64,000 nt of DNA from Chloroflexota bacterium (GCA_016223135.1 JACRPQ010000005.1:240873-304872), one strand, 5' to 3'; counted from the stretch's first letter, positions 49,641 through 57,304 are shown. Notes: a model not told the origin generated them from the sequence alone. Numbers and translations are program-made.

Positions 49641-51062
49641 CTATCCGAACCCGAAGAGTTTCGAGAAAACCTGCGCCGAGAGATGCGGTTCGCTCAGGGC
49701 AAAGAAAACCCACCCCAGCGCGACGAAGTGGAAGGTGAGCAGGACGCCGCCAACTTGCAGGGCGGTTTGCAGGCGCGGGTTGGCGGCTGGGATTCGTGTC
49801 TTTGCAAAGTCGCTCCAGCGATTTTGCAGGAAGAGACCCAGTCCGTGCCATGCGCCCCACAGGACGAAATTCCACGTGATGCCATGCCAGAGAGCGATGA
49901 GCAGCATGGTGGCGAGTTGACCGATGAGGAGCATCGCCCAGGCAGGGAGGGATTTGTATCCGCGAATCCAGCGGTTGAAGGGATTGAAGAAGTAGGCGCG
50001 GATCCACTGGGTGAGGGTCATGTGCCACGCGTTCCAGAACTGGGTCAGGTTGGGTTTGGCGTAAGGGGCGAGGAAGTTTTCGGGAAGTTTGATGCCGGCG
50101 AGCCGCGCGATGCCGATGGCAATGTCGGTGTAGCCGCTGAAGTCGAAGTAAATTTGGAAGGTGTAAGCGTAGAGATGAAGCCACATCCAGCCGCTGGAGT
50201 GAACTTGCGCCGCAAGGGAGTCGTTGAGGGCGATGAGCGCCAGCGCGTCGGCAATGACGAATTTTTTGAACAGCCCGACGACGAGCCTCTGCCCCGCTGA
50301 CAGCGCTTCTGTTGACGTGAGAGCAAAGCCGGCGCGCAGGTCTTTGGCGAAGCGTTCGGCACGGTCAATGGGACCGGCGGCAAGCGATGGGAAGAACACC
50401 ACGTAGGTCGCAAATTCGGGCAGGGAGAGTTCGGGGAGCCGCCCGGTCTGCTTGTCGCGCAGGGTGTGGATGAGGCGGAAGGCAATGTAAGAGAAGCCGA
50501 GCCAGCGCAAGTCGAGGGCGGAGGCGGTTGCGGTGGGGCGGTCGGTCAGCGCGCGGAAAAAGATACTGGCTTGCAGGGAGAGTTGAGGGGATTTGAGGAT
50601 GATGAGGATGGAGAGTAGAAGGATGGAAAGTAGAAGAGTGGAAAGTGAGGAGGCGCGGCGGGTGAGGAAGGCGAAGATGACAGAGAAGAGGATGATGCTT
50701 GCAAGGAAAATGATGTATTGGAGAAACGGCGGCGTGGGTGTTCCGGTAAGGACTGGTTCAGGGAAAATGTAACGGGAGAGGTCAACGAATGTGACAACGC
50801 CGGCGATGATGAGCAAGCCGGCGAGGTTTTGCCGCGCTTTCCACGCGCCGGGCGGAGAGGTGACGAACCAGGTGAGCGTCACCAGTGCAAGGGAGAGGGA
50901 GGGAAGCCAAAAGTCAAAGGAGCGCAGGGGCAGGGCTGGCTGGAACCAGTACACCGCCAGGGCGCTGAGCGCGAGCAGGAAATACGTCCGCTGTGCGCCG
51001 CGCGTCAGTGCGCCGACCAGGATCGAGGTCAGGATGGATGCGGCGATTTGAATCAGCCCCAT
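49641..51062 (-). CDS. MBOAT-family O-acyltransferase (AlgI-like)
   Basis: 473 residues, about 11-12 membrane helices. The catalytic-histidine region LIALWHGITWNFVLWGAWHGLGL is shown by ALWHGITWNFVLWGAWHG, and the family segments FFPSLAAGPIDRAERF, YFDFSGYTDIAIGIA and TQFWNAWHMTLTQWIRAYFF are present (each cited in part). The enzyme moves acyl groups, usually acetyl, across the membrane to an extracellular acceptor. With the AlgJ-like protein and two SGNH lipoproteins downstream it forms an exopolysaccharide or glycan modification operon; the acceptor is unknown because no glycan synthesis genes are in the window. Confidence 0.92.
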   Translation of the reverse strand: MGLIQIAASILTSILVGALTRGAQRTYFLLALSALAVYWFQPALPLRSFDFWLPSLSLALVTLTWFVTSPPGAWKARQNLAGLLIIAGVVTFVDLSRYIFPEPVLTGTPTPPFLQYIIFLASIILFSVIFAFLTRRASSLSTLLLSILLLSILIILKSPQLSLQASIFFRALTDRPTATASALDLRWLGFSYIAFRLIHTLRDKQTGRLPELSLPEFATYVVFFPSLAAGPIDRAERFAKDLRAGFALTSTEALSAGQRLVVGLFKKFVIADALALIALNDSLAAQVHSSGWMWLHLYAYTFQIYFDFSGYTDIAIGIARLAGIKLPENFLAPYAKPNLTQFWNAWHMTLTQWIRAYFFNPFNRWIRGYKSLPAWAMLLIGQLATMLLIALWHGITWNFVLWGAWHGLGLFLQNRWSDFAKTRIPAANPRLQTALQVGGVLLTFHFVALGWVFFALSEPHLSAQVFSKLFGFG

Positions 51063-51260
51063 TTAGAAGCCCTGATAAATCCATTGCGGGCTGTCATCGG
51101 TGGTGAAGATGATCAGCGCGACGATGATGAGGAAAAGCAAGAACGCCCAGAGGTTTTCGGGCGAAAAGATTTTTACCACGAAGGACACTAAGGGGCTTTT
51201 TTTATCTACTTTGTAACCTTGGCGTCCTTCGTGGTGGGATGAATCTAGCGCGTGCCGCAT
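51063..51260 (-). CDS. Small single-helix membrane protein (DUF5989-like)
   Basis: Up to 65 residues; only the last ~37 look like a genuine protein: VVKIFSPENLWAFL, a strong helix (LLFLIIVALIIFT) and the ending SPQWIYQGF. Size and ending resemble DUF5989-type small proteins, which sit beside membrane glycan genes; this match is tentative. Its stop lies one base before the MBOAT start. The first ~27 residues come from an inverted repeat (51175-51235), so the true start may be a GTG at 51188 or 51179. Confidence 0.5.
   Translation of the reverse strand: MRHALDSSHHEGRQGYKVDKKSPLVSFVVKIFSPENLWAFLLFLIIVALIIFTTDDSPQWIYQGF
51175..51235. repeat. Inverted repeat ACCACGAAGGAC
   Basis: ACCACGAAGGAC (51175-51186) and GTCCTTCGTGGT (51224-51235) are exact inverted 12-mers, overlapping the 5' part of the small membrane protein reading frame. 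Confidence 0.6.
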
Positions 51261-51631
51261 ACGAGCCAGTCGCCGCCCTGCTGGATGACTTGATAGGTGC
51301 GGACGGAGAGGTCGAGTTTCTGGTCTTCGTTGTTGTAGGTGGCGACGATGTTTCCCGTGCAGCGGACGAGGGCAGTATCGCCATCTGTGCCGGTTTGGGA
51401 GCAGGAGACATCCTCAAGGCGGGCAGTGACCGCTTGGAAGGAGTCAAGCTCGATGAGGGCATCTTCCTCCCATTCGCCGCAGACGAGGGCGGGGAGTTTA
51501 TCGGATTCCTTATTAACCAGGGCATTGAGGTAGTTTTGGACAGCCTGTGCGGGGGCGTCGGAATCCGAAGCGCAGGCGGTGAGAAGGATGCCAGCCAGAA
51601 TGAGGGTGAAAAGCAGGATGGTTTTTCGCAA
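51245..51631 (-). CDS. Small lipoprotein of unknown function
   Basis: 128 residues. Signal peptide with lipobox LTAC at about residue 20, then a compact domain of alternating helix and strands (PAQAVQNYLNALVNKES, LEDVSCSQTG, YQVIQQGGDWLVCGTR) that resembles the NTF2-like fold of DUF4878-type lipoproteins. Three cysteines beyond the lipobox could form disulfides. Possibly first gene of the acyltransferase operon; its end overlaps the longest reading of the small membrane protein. Confidence 0.75.
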   Translation of the reverse strand: MRKTILLFTLILAGILLTACASDSDAPAQAVQNYLNALVNKESDKLPALVCGEWEEDALIELDSFQAVTARLEDVSCSQTGTDGDTALVRCTGNIVATYNNEDQKLDLSVRTYQVIQQGGDWLVCGTR

Positions 51632-51675
51632 AGGTACCTCCAGTGTTCGAGATGGGGATTATAAGGGAGGAAAGG

Positions 51676-51696
51676 GGAAGTGGAAAGTAGGAAGTG
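51676..51696. repeat. Heptamer tandem repeat
   Basis: GGAAGTG, GAAAGTA, GGAAGTG in tandem, directly left of the MITE target duplication. Confidence 0.6.
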
Positions 51697-51705
51697 AAAC
51701 GAAGA

Positions 51706-51858
51706 TATGGCTTTCTCATTATCGCTGGACGGAATCAATGTTGGTACACGGATCGCACGGATGATACTGAATTCTCCGTGAAAAACGGAAAGAAATCCGT
51801 TCATTCCGCGAAATCCGTGTACAAAGAAGGCTCGCATCCAGACTTTGAGAAAGCCATA
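51706..51858. mobile_element. 153-bp MITE, copy 2 (inverted relative to copy 1)
   Basis: The same 13-base terminal repeats TATGGCTTTCTCA and TGAGAAAGCCATA and the same length as copy 1, in the opposite orientation. The flanks GAAACGAAGA (51696-51705) and GAAACGAAGA (51859-51868) are a perfect 10-base target-site duplication. It lies between the small lipoprotein gene and the aminotransferase leader. Confidence 0.92.
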
Positions 51859-51946
51859 GAAACGAAGATAAAGGGGGGCTATGTTGAATTTTTACCCAGA
51901 ACCTTACAAATACCCAATGTCTTATGTCGAAGGTGATGGTTGTCAA

Positions 51947-51975
51947 TTGCAAGGGGAAAGAAAATAGTGTAAGAT
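51947..51975 (+). promoter_or_regulatory. Promoter of the attenuator leader
   Basis: TTGCAA (51947-51952), a 17-base spacer and TAAGAT (51970-51975). The start of transcription would fall at about 51981-51985, essentially on the ATG of the leader peptide, so that peptide may be read from a leaderless or nearly leaderless mRNA. Confidence 0.6.
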
Positions 51976-51984
51976 AAATCAGCC

Positions 51985-52047
51985 ATGATACGAGTTCTGG
52001 CTCTCATTCTCCTGGACATTTTTGTAGGAAGGAGTCAGTCAGCCTGA
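51985..52047 (+). CDS. Candidate leader peptide rich in Leu, Ile and Val
   Basis: A 20-codon reading frame, MIRVLALILLDIFVGRSQSA, in which nine of the first fourteen residues are Leu, Ile or Val. Its stop codon (52045-52047) lies inside the 5' arm of the terminator hairpin at 52041-52074, the geometry of a ribosome-mediated attenuator. The downstream gene encodes an aminotransferase that could handle branched-chain amino acids. No ribosome binding site is evident, but the promoter would place the transcript start at the ATG. The function is an inference from composition and position. Confidence 0.6.
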   Translation: MIRVLALILLDIFVGRSQSA

Positions 52048-52080
52048 CAGGTGTAGAAGTATACCTGCCGGGCTTTTTTT
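52041..52080 (+). terminator. Terminator hairpin of the candidate attenuator
   Basis: AGCCTGACAGGTGTA (52041-52055) pairs with TATACCTGCCGGGCT (52060-52074) with one mismatch, and seven T residues follow (52074-52080). It lies between the leader peptide and the aminotransferase gene on the same strand, so it would reduce expression of that gene unless an alternative structure forms. Confidence 0.85.
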
Positions 52081-52115
52081 ATCTTCACGCACAGGAGGCG
52101 TTCTTCACGCCAATA

Positions 52116-52134
52116 GCGCATCAGCAAAATGCGC
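52116..52134. repeat. Small hairpin GCGCAT/ATGCGC
   Basis: GCGCAT-cagcaaa-ATGCGC followed by CCTACGCG just before the aminotransferase; it resembles parts of the palindrome-rich intergenic repeats elsewhere in the window. Confidence 0.4.
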
Positions 52135-52160
52135 CCTACGCGAAACTATAAGGAGTAAGA

Positions 52161-53390
52161 ATGCAGACACCCTGGGAATATCGTTATGCTCATCGTACAC
52201 AGAAAATGGGGAGTTCGGTCATCCGCGAATTGCTGAAACTGACCGAACAGCCCGATATCATCTCGTTTGCGGGCGGCTTGCCGGCGCCGGAGGTTTTTCC
52301 GGTGAAGGAATTCCGTCAGGCATGCAATTATGTGCTGGAGCATTTCGGTCCGCAGGCATTGCAATACAGCACCACAGAAGGGTACCGTCCCTTGCGCGAG
52401 ATGATCGCCCGCCACACGGCGCGCTACAGCGTGGCAGTCACTGCCGACAATATCCTGATTACTTCCGGTTCGCAGCAGGCGCTGGATTTCATTGGACGGC
52501 TGTTCATTAATCGCGGCGATTATATTGTGGTCGAATCGCCCACCTATCTGGGCGCGTTGCAGGCATGGAACGCCTACGGCGCGCAGTACATTCCGGTCCG
52601 CTCGGACGAGAACGGCATGATTGTGGATGAATTGGAGGCGGCGCTGCGCGTCGGACCGAAATTCATCTACGTGCTCCCCAACTTCCAAAACCCAAGCGGC
52701 TCCACCCTGACCCTCGAACGGCGCAAGAAACTGGTGGAGCTTGCCGATAAGTACGGCGTCCCCATCGTCGAGGACGACCCCTACGGGCAGTTGCGCTACG
52801 AGGGGGAGCACATCCCCTCTGTGGTGATGCTGGACAGCGAATACCGTGGACCAAACGGCTCGCATTACAGCGGCAATGTCATCTACCTGAGCACATTTTC
52901 CAAATTGCTGGCGCCCGGTCTGCGGCTGGCATGGGTGATTGCGCCGCCGGAGGTGATTCGCAAACTGGTGATGACCAAGCAAGCCGCCGATTTGCACACT
53001 TCCTCGTTCAACCAGTATGTGGCATACGAGGTGGCGAAGGGCGGCTTCCTTGACGAGCATGTCAAGGTCATCCGCGCCACTTACAAGGAACGCCGCGATG
53101 TGATGATTGAAATGATGGAGGAGGTGTTCCCCGAAGGCGTGCGTTGGACCAAGCCGCAGGGGGGCATGTTCCTGTGGGGCATTTTGCCTGAAGATATGGA
53201 TGCCGCCGAGGTGTTGAAGCGCGCCATCGAGAAGAAGGTGGCGTTCGTGCCGGGCGAGGCGTTCCATCCCAACGGCGGCGGCAAGAATACCATGCGGATT
53301 AACTTTTCCTACTCATCGCCTGACACCATCCGCGAGGGTGTGGCGCGGCTCGGCATGACGCTGAAGGAATTGATCCGCGAAACAGTGTAA
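52161..53390 (+). CDS. PLP-dependent aminotransferase (LysN/2-aminoadipate type)
   Basis: 409 residues, fold type I, class I/II. GGLPAPEVFPV opens the substrate site; TSGSQQALDFIGR, VLPNFQNPSGSTL, DDPYGQLRYEG and the PLP-lysine region YLSTFSKLLAPGLRLAW are in order, with GMFLWGILPE near the end. This is the group that includes LysN (2-aminoadipate, also leucine) and MocR-like aminotransferase domains. GGAGTAAG precedes ATG 52161. The branched-chain leader peptide upstream points to control by Leu, Ile or Val supply. Confidence 0.9.
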   Translation: MQTPWEYRYAHRTQKMGSSVIRELLKLTEQPDIISFAGGLPAPEVFPVKEFRQACNYVLEHFGPQALQYSTTEGYRPLREMIARHTARYSVAVTADNILITSGSQQALDFIGRLFINRGDYIVVESPTYLGALQAWNAYGAQYIPVRSDENGMIVDELEAALRVGPKFIYVLPNFQNPSGSTLTLERRKKLVELADKYGVPIVEDDPYGQLRYEGEHIPSVVMLDSEYRGPNGSHYSGNVIYLSTFSKLLAPGLRLAWVIAPPEVIRKLVMTKQAADLHTSSFNQYVAYEVAKGGFLDEHVKVIRATYKERRDVMIEMMEEVFPEGVRWTKPQGGMFLWGILPEDMDAAEVLKRAIEKKVAFVPGEAFHPNGGGKNTMRINFSYSSPDTIREGVARLGMTLKELIRETV

Positions 53391-53397
53391 GCCTTGC

Positions 53398-53430
53398 AGA
53401 CTTCCGAAGTCTTCAAGACTTCGGAAGTCT
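53398..53430. terminator. Bidirectional terminator hairpin
   Basis: AGACTTCCGAAGTCTT and AAGACTTCGGAAGTCT form a perfect 16-bp stem around a single C, between the convergent aminotransferase and malic enzyme genes. There is no long T run. Confidence 0.75.
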
Positions 53431-53433
53431 CAT

Positions 53434-54783
53434 TCACCCTTCCGCATAGGGGACATACTCGGCGCGGGCAATGCCCTGTTTGATGGCGGTCTGTGCCACA
53501 GCGCGGGCAACCTCGCGGTGGACGTTTTTGTCGAGCGGGTTGGGGAGCAGTTCGCCGGACGGGGTCATGCGCACCAGCGCTTCCATTGCCGCAATCAACA
53601 TCTCATGCGTGATGCGCGGCGCGTTGGCGTCCACCGCTCCGCGGAAGATGCCGGGGAAGCCCAGCACATTGTTGACCGATTTGCCGTCGGCGGCGAATGC
53701 CGCGCCCTGCGCCAGCGCCGCGTCCGGGTCAATTTCGGGGTTGGGGTTTGAAAGCGCAAAGATGATTTGCCCTTTGCGTACCATTTCCGGCTTGATGAGA
53801 TTGGGCGCGCCGGTGGTTGCCAGCACGATGTCGCACTCTGCCATGATCTCGCTCAGGGTGGAGCGTTTGCCGCCCGCATCCACAAACCGCCTGACCGCGT
53901 CCTCGTTCAGATCCGCCCCGTAAACGGGATTCCCGCTCAGCCCCATCAGCATCTTGCCGATGGCGTTTCCCGCCGCGCCCAAACCGATCTGACCGATTTT
54001 TGCCTTGCGAACGTCCACGCCGGCGCGTTTGGCGGCGGTCATGAGCGCCGCCGTGCTGACCACTGCCGTGCCGTGCTGGTCATCGTGCATGACCGGGATG
54101 TCGAGCAGCGCCTGCAATCTTTCCTCCACCTCGAAACAACGCGGCGCGGAGATGTCTTCCAATTGAATCGCGCCGAAGGTCGGGGCAATGGCGGCGACGG
54201 TGCGCACGATTTCATCGGTATCGCGGGTGTTCAGCAAAATTGGCATGCCGGATAAGCCGACGAGCGTTTCCATCAACATGGCTTTGCCTTCCATGACCGG
54301 CATACTCGCCAGCGGACCGATGTCGCCCAACCCCAGCACTGCCGTGCCGTCGGTGACGATGGCAACCATGTGGCTGACGCTGGTGTAGAGCCGCGCCAGC
54401 GCCGGGTCGTCGGCAATCTTCAGGCACACTTCCGCCACGCCGGGGGTATAGACGCGGCGCAGGGTGGCAATCGAATCAATGGGGAAACGCGAGCGGATGG
54501 CAATCTTCCCTTTTTGATGCAGTTCCAGCACTTCATCGCGGACGGCAAGCACGCGCGTCCCCTCGTTGGCGCGCATCGCCTCGATGACCTTGTCCATGTG
54601 TTCGGCGTCATCGGCATAGACGGTAATGTCGCGCACAACGGATTGAGCGGTTTCGTTAATCAGTTCGATGGTGCCGACGCTCGCTCCCAGATTGGAGATT
54701 GCCGTCATCAGGCGCGCCAGCGTGCCAAGTTTATGTTCGTTGCGAACGCGGACGGTTCGCATGATTTTTCGTTCCCATGCCAT
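53434..54783 (-). CDS. NAD(P)-dependent malic enzyme with N-terminal ACT domain
   Basis: 449 residues. Residues ~8-80 are an ACT domain (VRVRNEHKLGTLARLMTAI), which in other enzymes binds amino acids and gives allosteric control. The malic enzyme part follows: FPIDSIATLRRVYTPGVAEVC with the catalytic Tyr region, VTDGTAVLGLGDIGP, EDISAPRCFEVE, MHDDQHGTAVVS for metal binding, and the dinucleotide loop GLGAAGNAI. It oxidatively decarboxylates malate to pyruvate. The cofactor preference is not clear. Amino-acid control of malate use is an inference from the ACT domain. Confidence 0.93.
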   Translation of the reverse strand: MAWERKIMRTVRVRNEHKLGTLARLMTAISNLGASVGTIELINETAQSVVRDITVYADDAEHMDKVIEAMRANEGTRVLAVRDEVLELHQKGKIAIRSRFPIDSIATLRRVYTPGVAEVCLKIADDPALARLYTSVSHMVAIVTDGTAVLGLGDIGPLASMPVMEGKAMLMETLVGLSGMPILLNTRDTDEIVRTVAAIAPTFGAIQLEDISAPRCFEVEERLQALLDIPVMHDDQHGTAVVSTAALMTAAKRAGVDVRKAKIGQIGLGAAGNAIGKMLMGLSGNPVYGADLNEDAVRRFVDAGGKRSTLSEIMAECDIVLATTGAPNLIKPEMVRKGQIIFALSNPNPEIDPDAALAQGAAFAADGKSVNNVLGFPGIFRGAVDANAPRITHEMLIAAMEALVRMTPSGELLPNPLDKNVHREVARAVAQTAIKQGIARAEYVPYAEG

Positions 54784-54877
54784 GGTTTACATCCTTTTCC
54801 AAGTATCGTTCAAAACAGTCGCGGTGTAAGAGAATGCCGCTTACGCCCAAGACAACATGAAAATCGAAGGCGGCTGA

Positions 54878-55600
54878 TTACAAGCCTGCGATTACAGCAT
54901 CAAACTCATCGAACGACTTGATGGTGGGGCAGTCGGCTTCGGGGAAGATTCCGTTCGGGTCGTAGAGCACTGCATGAAGTCCGGCGCGACGCGAGCCGAC
55001 AACGTCGGCAAAGTAATTGTCGCCCACATAGACGGTCTCTTGCGCCGACACGTTCGCACGTTCCAAAGCATGTTGAAAGATACCGGGCTCGGGCTTGTAG
55101 ATGTCTACTTCGCCGGCGGCGAGTGAAAAATGAAAGTATTCGCTCAGGTTGTGACTGTCGAGCAGTTCATGGAAGGGTTCGTCGCGGTTCGAGATGACCG
55201 CCAGGAGGTAGCCAGCCTCCTTGAGAGCAGGTAAGAGGCGCTGCACATCGGCAGGGACGATGCTCTGCGGCTTGTACATCTCGCCCATGTGGGCGGAAAC
55301 CTGAGGCGCAAGTTCCTTTGCCTCAGCGGGAGAAAGTCCCACCGCCACGAGACGGCGGCGGGTGTATTCGTTCCAGAAGTTTTCGGTATCGGCAGAGTGA
55401 GCGAGAAGGTCGTCGCGCAGGTCGGGGGAGTTTGCCCAATAGAGGTATTCCCAGCGCAGCGCGCGGCGGCGGGCTTCCTCCGTGAGAAGATAACCCAGCG
55501 AAATCAAATATTCGTCGAAGACTTGTGCGCCCTCGGGGACACTGTGACGGAGCGTGCCGTCGAGGTCGAAGAAGACGGCTTTGATGTGGTGGTTTTTCAT
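54878..55600 (-). CDS. HAD-superfamily hydrolase
   Basis: 240 residues. HAD motif I is VFFDLDGTLRH with the nucleophile Asp, motif II lies at VISNRDEP, and motif IV at YVGDNYFADVVGSRRAG. The alpha-helical cap between residues ~18 and 105 is of the C1 type, as in phosphoglycolate phosphatase-like or 2-haloacid dehalogenase-like enzymes. The substrate is unknown. It diverges from the SDR gene and lies upstream of the malic enzyme with about 95 bases between. Confidence 0.9.
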   Translation of the reverse strand: MKNHHIKAVFFDLDGTLRHSVPEGAQVFDEYLISLGYLLTEEARRRALRWEYLYWANSPDLRDDLLAHSADTENFWNEYTRRRLVAVGLSPAEAKELAPQVSAHMGEMYKPQSIVPADVQRLLPALKEAGYLLAVISNRDEPFHELLDSHNLSEYFHFSLAAGEVDIYKPEPGIFQHALERANVSAQETVYVGDNYFADVVGSRRAGLHAVLYDPNGIFPEADCPTIKSFDEFDAVIAGL

Positions 55601-55656
55601 GGGGGCTATGGTATAGCGAATATAATAACCTTGTCAAGTCAACAAAGGAGGACGAT

Positions 55657-56433
55657 ATGGGTAAATTGAACGGCAAGGCTGCCATCATCACAGGCGCGAC
55701 TTCGGGTATCGGAAAAGCGACAGCGTTGTTGTTTGCAGACGAAGGCGCGGACCTGGTCATCACGGGACGACGCGCGGAGTTGGGAAAAGTCGTCGAAGCG
55801 GAGATCAGGCAGAAGGGAGTCCGATGCGTATTCGTTCAGGCGGATCATTCTCAAGCCGACGATTGCTCCCGCGTCGTCGAGCGGACTCTCGCCGAATACG
55901 GTCGCGTGGACATCCTGTTCAACAATGCCGGCATCGTGACAAGCGGCACCGCCGAAACGACGACCGATGAAGTTTGGAATCAGACGCTGGCAATCAACGT
56001 AACGGCGGTCTGGCGCATGAGCAAACTGGTCATTCCGCACATGAAGAAGCAGGGCGGCGGCGTGATCGTGAACAACGGCTCGGACTGGTCGGTGGTGGCA
56101 GGCAGGGACGCCTTCCCATACGTGGCGAGTAAGGGCGCGGTGGGGTTGATGACCAAGGCGATGGCGCTCGATTTTGCGCGCGACAACATCCGCGTCAACG
56201 CGGTCTGCCCGGGCGATACGTTCGTGGATCGCTGGCTGGAGAAGGGTTATTTCGAACATTCGGACCCGGTCAATCTGGAACAGGCAATCAAGGACTCGAG
56301 CGCGTACATCCCGATGGGGCGCTTTGGCAAGCCGGAAGAAATCGCCCGCGCCGTGCTGTTCCTCGCTTCGGACGATTCGTCTTTCGTGACGGGTCATCTC
56401 CTGCTGGTGGATGGGGGGAACACAGCGCAGTGA
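55657..56433 (+). CDS. Short-chain dehydrogenase/reductase
   Basis: 258 residues, classical SDR. TGATSGIGKATALLF binds NAD(P), FNNAGIV is the structural motif, and the active-site Ser, Tyr and Lys appear in NNGSDWSVVAG and YVASKGAVG. The ending TGHLLLVDGGNTAQ is the usual SDR C-terminus. An AAAGGAGG site precedes ATG 55657. Its 3' end has a diverged partial counterpart at 57077-57115, beyond the toxin-antitoxin pair. The substrate is unknown. Confidence 0.93.
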   Translation: MGKLNGKAAIITGATSGIGKATALLFADEGADLVITGRRAELGKVVEAEIRQKGVRCVFVQADHSQADDCSRVVERTLAEYGRVDILFNNAGIVTSGTAETTTDEVWNQTLAINVTAVWRMSKLVIPHMKKQGGGVIVNNGSDWSVVAGRDAFPYVASKGAVGLMTKAMALDFARDNIRVNAVCPGDTFVDRWLEKGYFEHSDPVNLEQAIKDSSAYIPMGRFGKPEEIARAVLFLASDDSSFVTGHLLLVDGGNTAQ

Positions 56434-56472
56434 TAGGTGATGTTTGGTGTACAATTATTTATGAGGTGACCC

Positions 56473-56688
56473 ATGCAAGAGACCTTTCGCACGAAAACAC
56501 TCGTAACCCAAGACGGGAAATTGTCGCTCAAAGGGCTTCCTTTCCGCGCGGGTGAGTCAGTAGAGGTAATTGTCCGCCGCGGAAAGAAGACACGCCGCTC
56601 TGCGAAGTATCCACTGCGCGGCAAGGCTCTGGTGTACCGCGACCCGTTCAAGGGAGTGGCGGTCAATGACTGGGATGCCATGCGATGA
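56473..56688 (+). CDS. Antitoxin of a VapBC-type pair
   Basis: 71 residues. A short N-terminal beta-hairpin region (TLVTQDGKLSLKGLPFRAGESVEVIV) looks like the AbrB or DUF2281-type antitoxin start, and the tail YRDPFKGVAVNDWDAMR resembles the toxin-wrapping end common to VapB-like antitoxins. The gene overlaps the PIN-domain toxin by four bases (ATGA). It would bind and neutralise the toxin and repress its own promoter, by analogy to the family. Confidence 0.8.
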   Translation: MQETFRTKTLVTQDGKLSLKGLPFRAGESVEVIVRRGKKTRRSAKYPLRGKALVYRDPFKGVAVNDWDAMR

Positions 56689-57077
56689 TCGTGCTGGATA
56701 CGCACATCTGGGTCTGGTGGGTGCACGGAGACGAGAAACTGACTCCTGCCCAAGCGGAGATCATCCAAGCCAATGAAGACGGGGTAATCGGCGTCAGCGC
56801 CATTTCGCTTTGGGAAATTGCAAAACTTGTGGAGTATGGCAGGCTTGAACTACCCGTGCCGCTCGAGAAATGGTTCTCGCAGGCGTTGGGCTATCCCGGG
56901 ATTCAAGTCATTGATTTAACGCCGGAAATCGTCGTCGAGTCCACCCACCTGCCGGGCGAATTCCACAAGGATCCTGCGGACCAGATCATCGTTGCCACAG
57001 CCAGAATCCTGAAATGCAAACTGATCACATCCGACGAGAAAATTCTCACATATCCCCATGTAAAAACAGTAGGGTGA
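56685..57077 (+). CDS. PIN-domain toxin VapC
   Basis: 130 residues, PIN fold. MIVLDTHIWVWW supplies the first Asp, SAISLWEIAKLV the Glu, and HKDPADQIIVATARI the third and fourth acidic residues, with ITSDEKIL near the end. This is the metal-dependent ribonuclease toxin of VapBC pairs. It follows its antitoxin with a four-base overlap. Its stop codon adjoins the SDR remnant that begins at 57077. Confidence 0.9.
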   Translation: MIVLDTHIWVWWVHGDEKLTPAQAEIIQANEDGVIGVSAISLWEIAKLVEYGRLELPVPLEKWFSQALGYPGIQVIDLTPEIVVESTHLPGEFHKDPADQIIVATARILKCKLITSDEKILTYPHVKTVG

Positions 57078-57115
57078 GTCACTTATTGCTCGTGGATGGG
57101 GGAAATACGGTTCAG
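57077..57115 (+). pseudogene. Remnant of an SDR gene 3' end
   Basis: Translates to SHLLLVDGGNTVQ, against GHLLLVDGGNTAQ at the end of the intact SDR (56392-56430): 11 of 13 residues but only 28 of 39 bases match by my alignment. The differences are mostly synonymous, so this is the end of a diverged homolog rather than a recent duplicate. Confidence 0.7.
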
Positions 57116-57151
57116 GAAAAAAAAGGAAGTTTTTCCGTGTCCCCCATCCGC

Positions 57152-57212
57152 ATGAAAAAGATCGAATCCGCCCTGCGCGTCGTCTTGGAGTTCAACGACG
57201 CTTTCAATCGTC
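57152..57212 (+). pseudogene. N-terminal fragment of an NTF2/SnoaL-like gene
   Basis: MKKIESALRVVLEFNDAFNRH resembles the first helix of SnoaL-like or NTF2-like proteins. The frame then runs directly into the inverted remnant of an endonuclease IV-like gene and stops, so the gene is truncated after about 20 codons. Confidence 0.5.
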
Positions 57213-57240
57213 ATTCCCTCTCGCCGCTTACCTTCATCCA
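57211..57240 (-). pseudogene. Remnant of an endonuclease IV-like gene 3' end
   Basis: On the minus strand it reads WMKVSGERE and a stop, the same last nine residues as the intact gene ending at 57883, with synonymous changes and TGA instead of TAA. 26 of 28 bases match between 57213-57240 and 57885-57912. The mazEF pair lies between the two copies. Confidence 0.7.
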
Positions 57241-57304
57241 TATTTAATTGCCCATTGACCCGCATCCTGTGTGTGATTACAATGTTGACACAAAGGAAAT
57301 TGTT

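Noticed and set aside
52146-53267. Minus-strand reading frame of 373 codons opposite the aminotransferase
   Set aside because: The plus strand encodes an intact PLP enzyme with all motifs. The antisense frame has none.
56434-57304. A recent tandem duplication of the SDR 3' end
   Set aside because: The two ends share the amino acids but differ at 11 of 39 bases, mainly synonymous, so homologous exchange or old divergence fits better.
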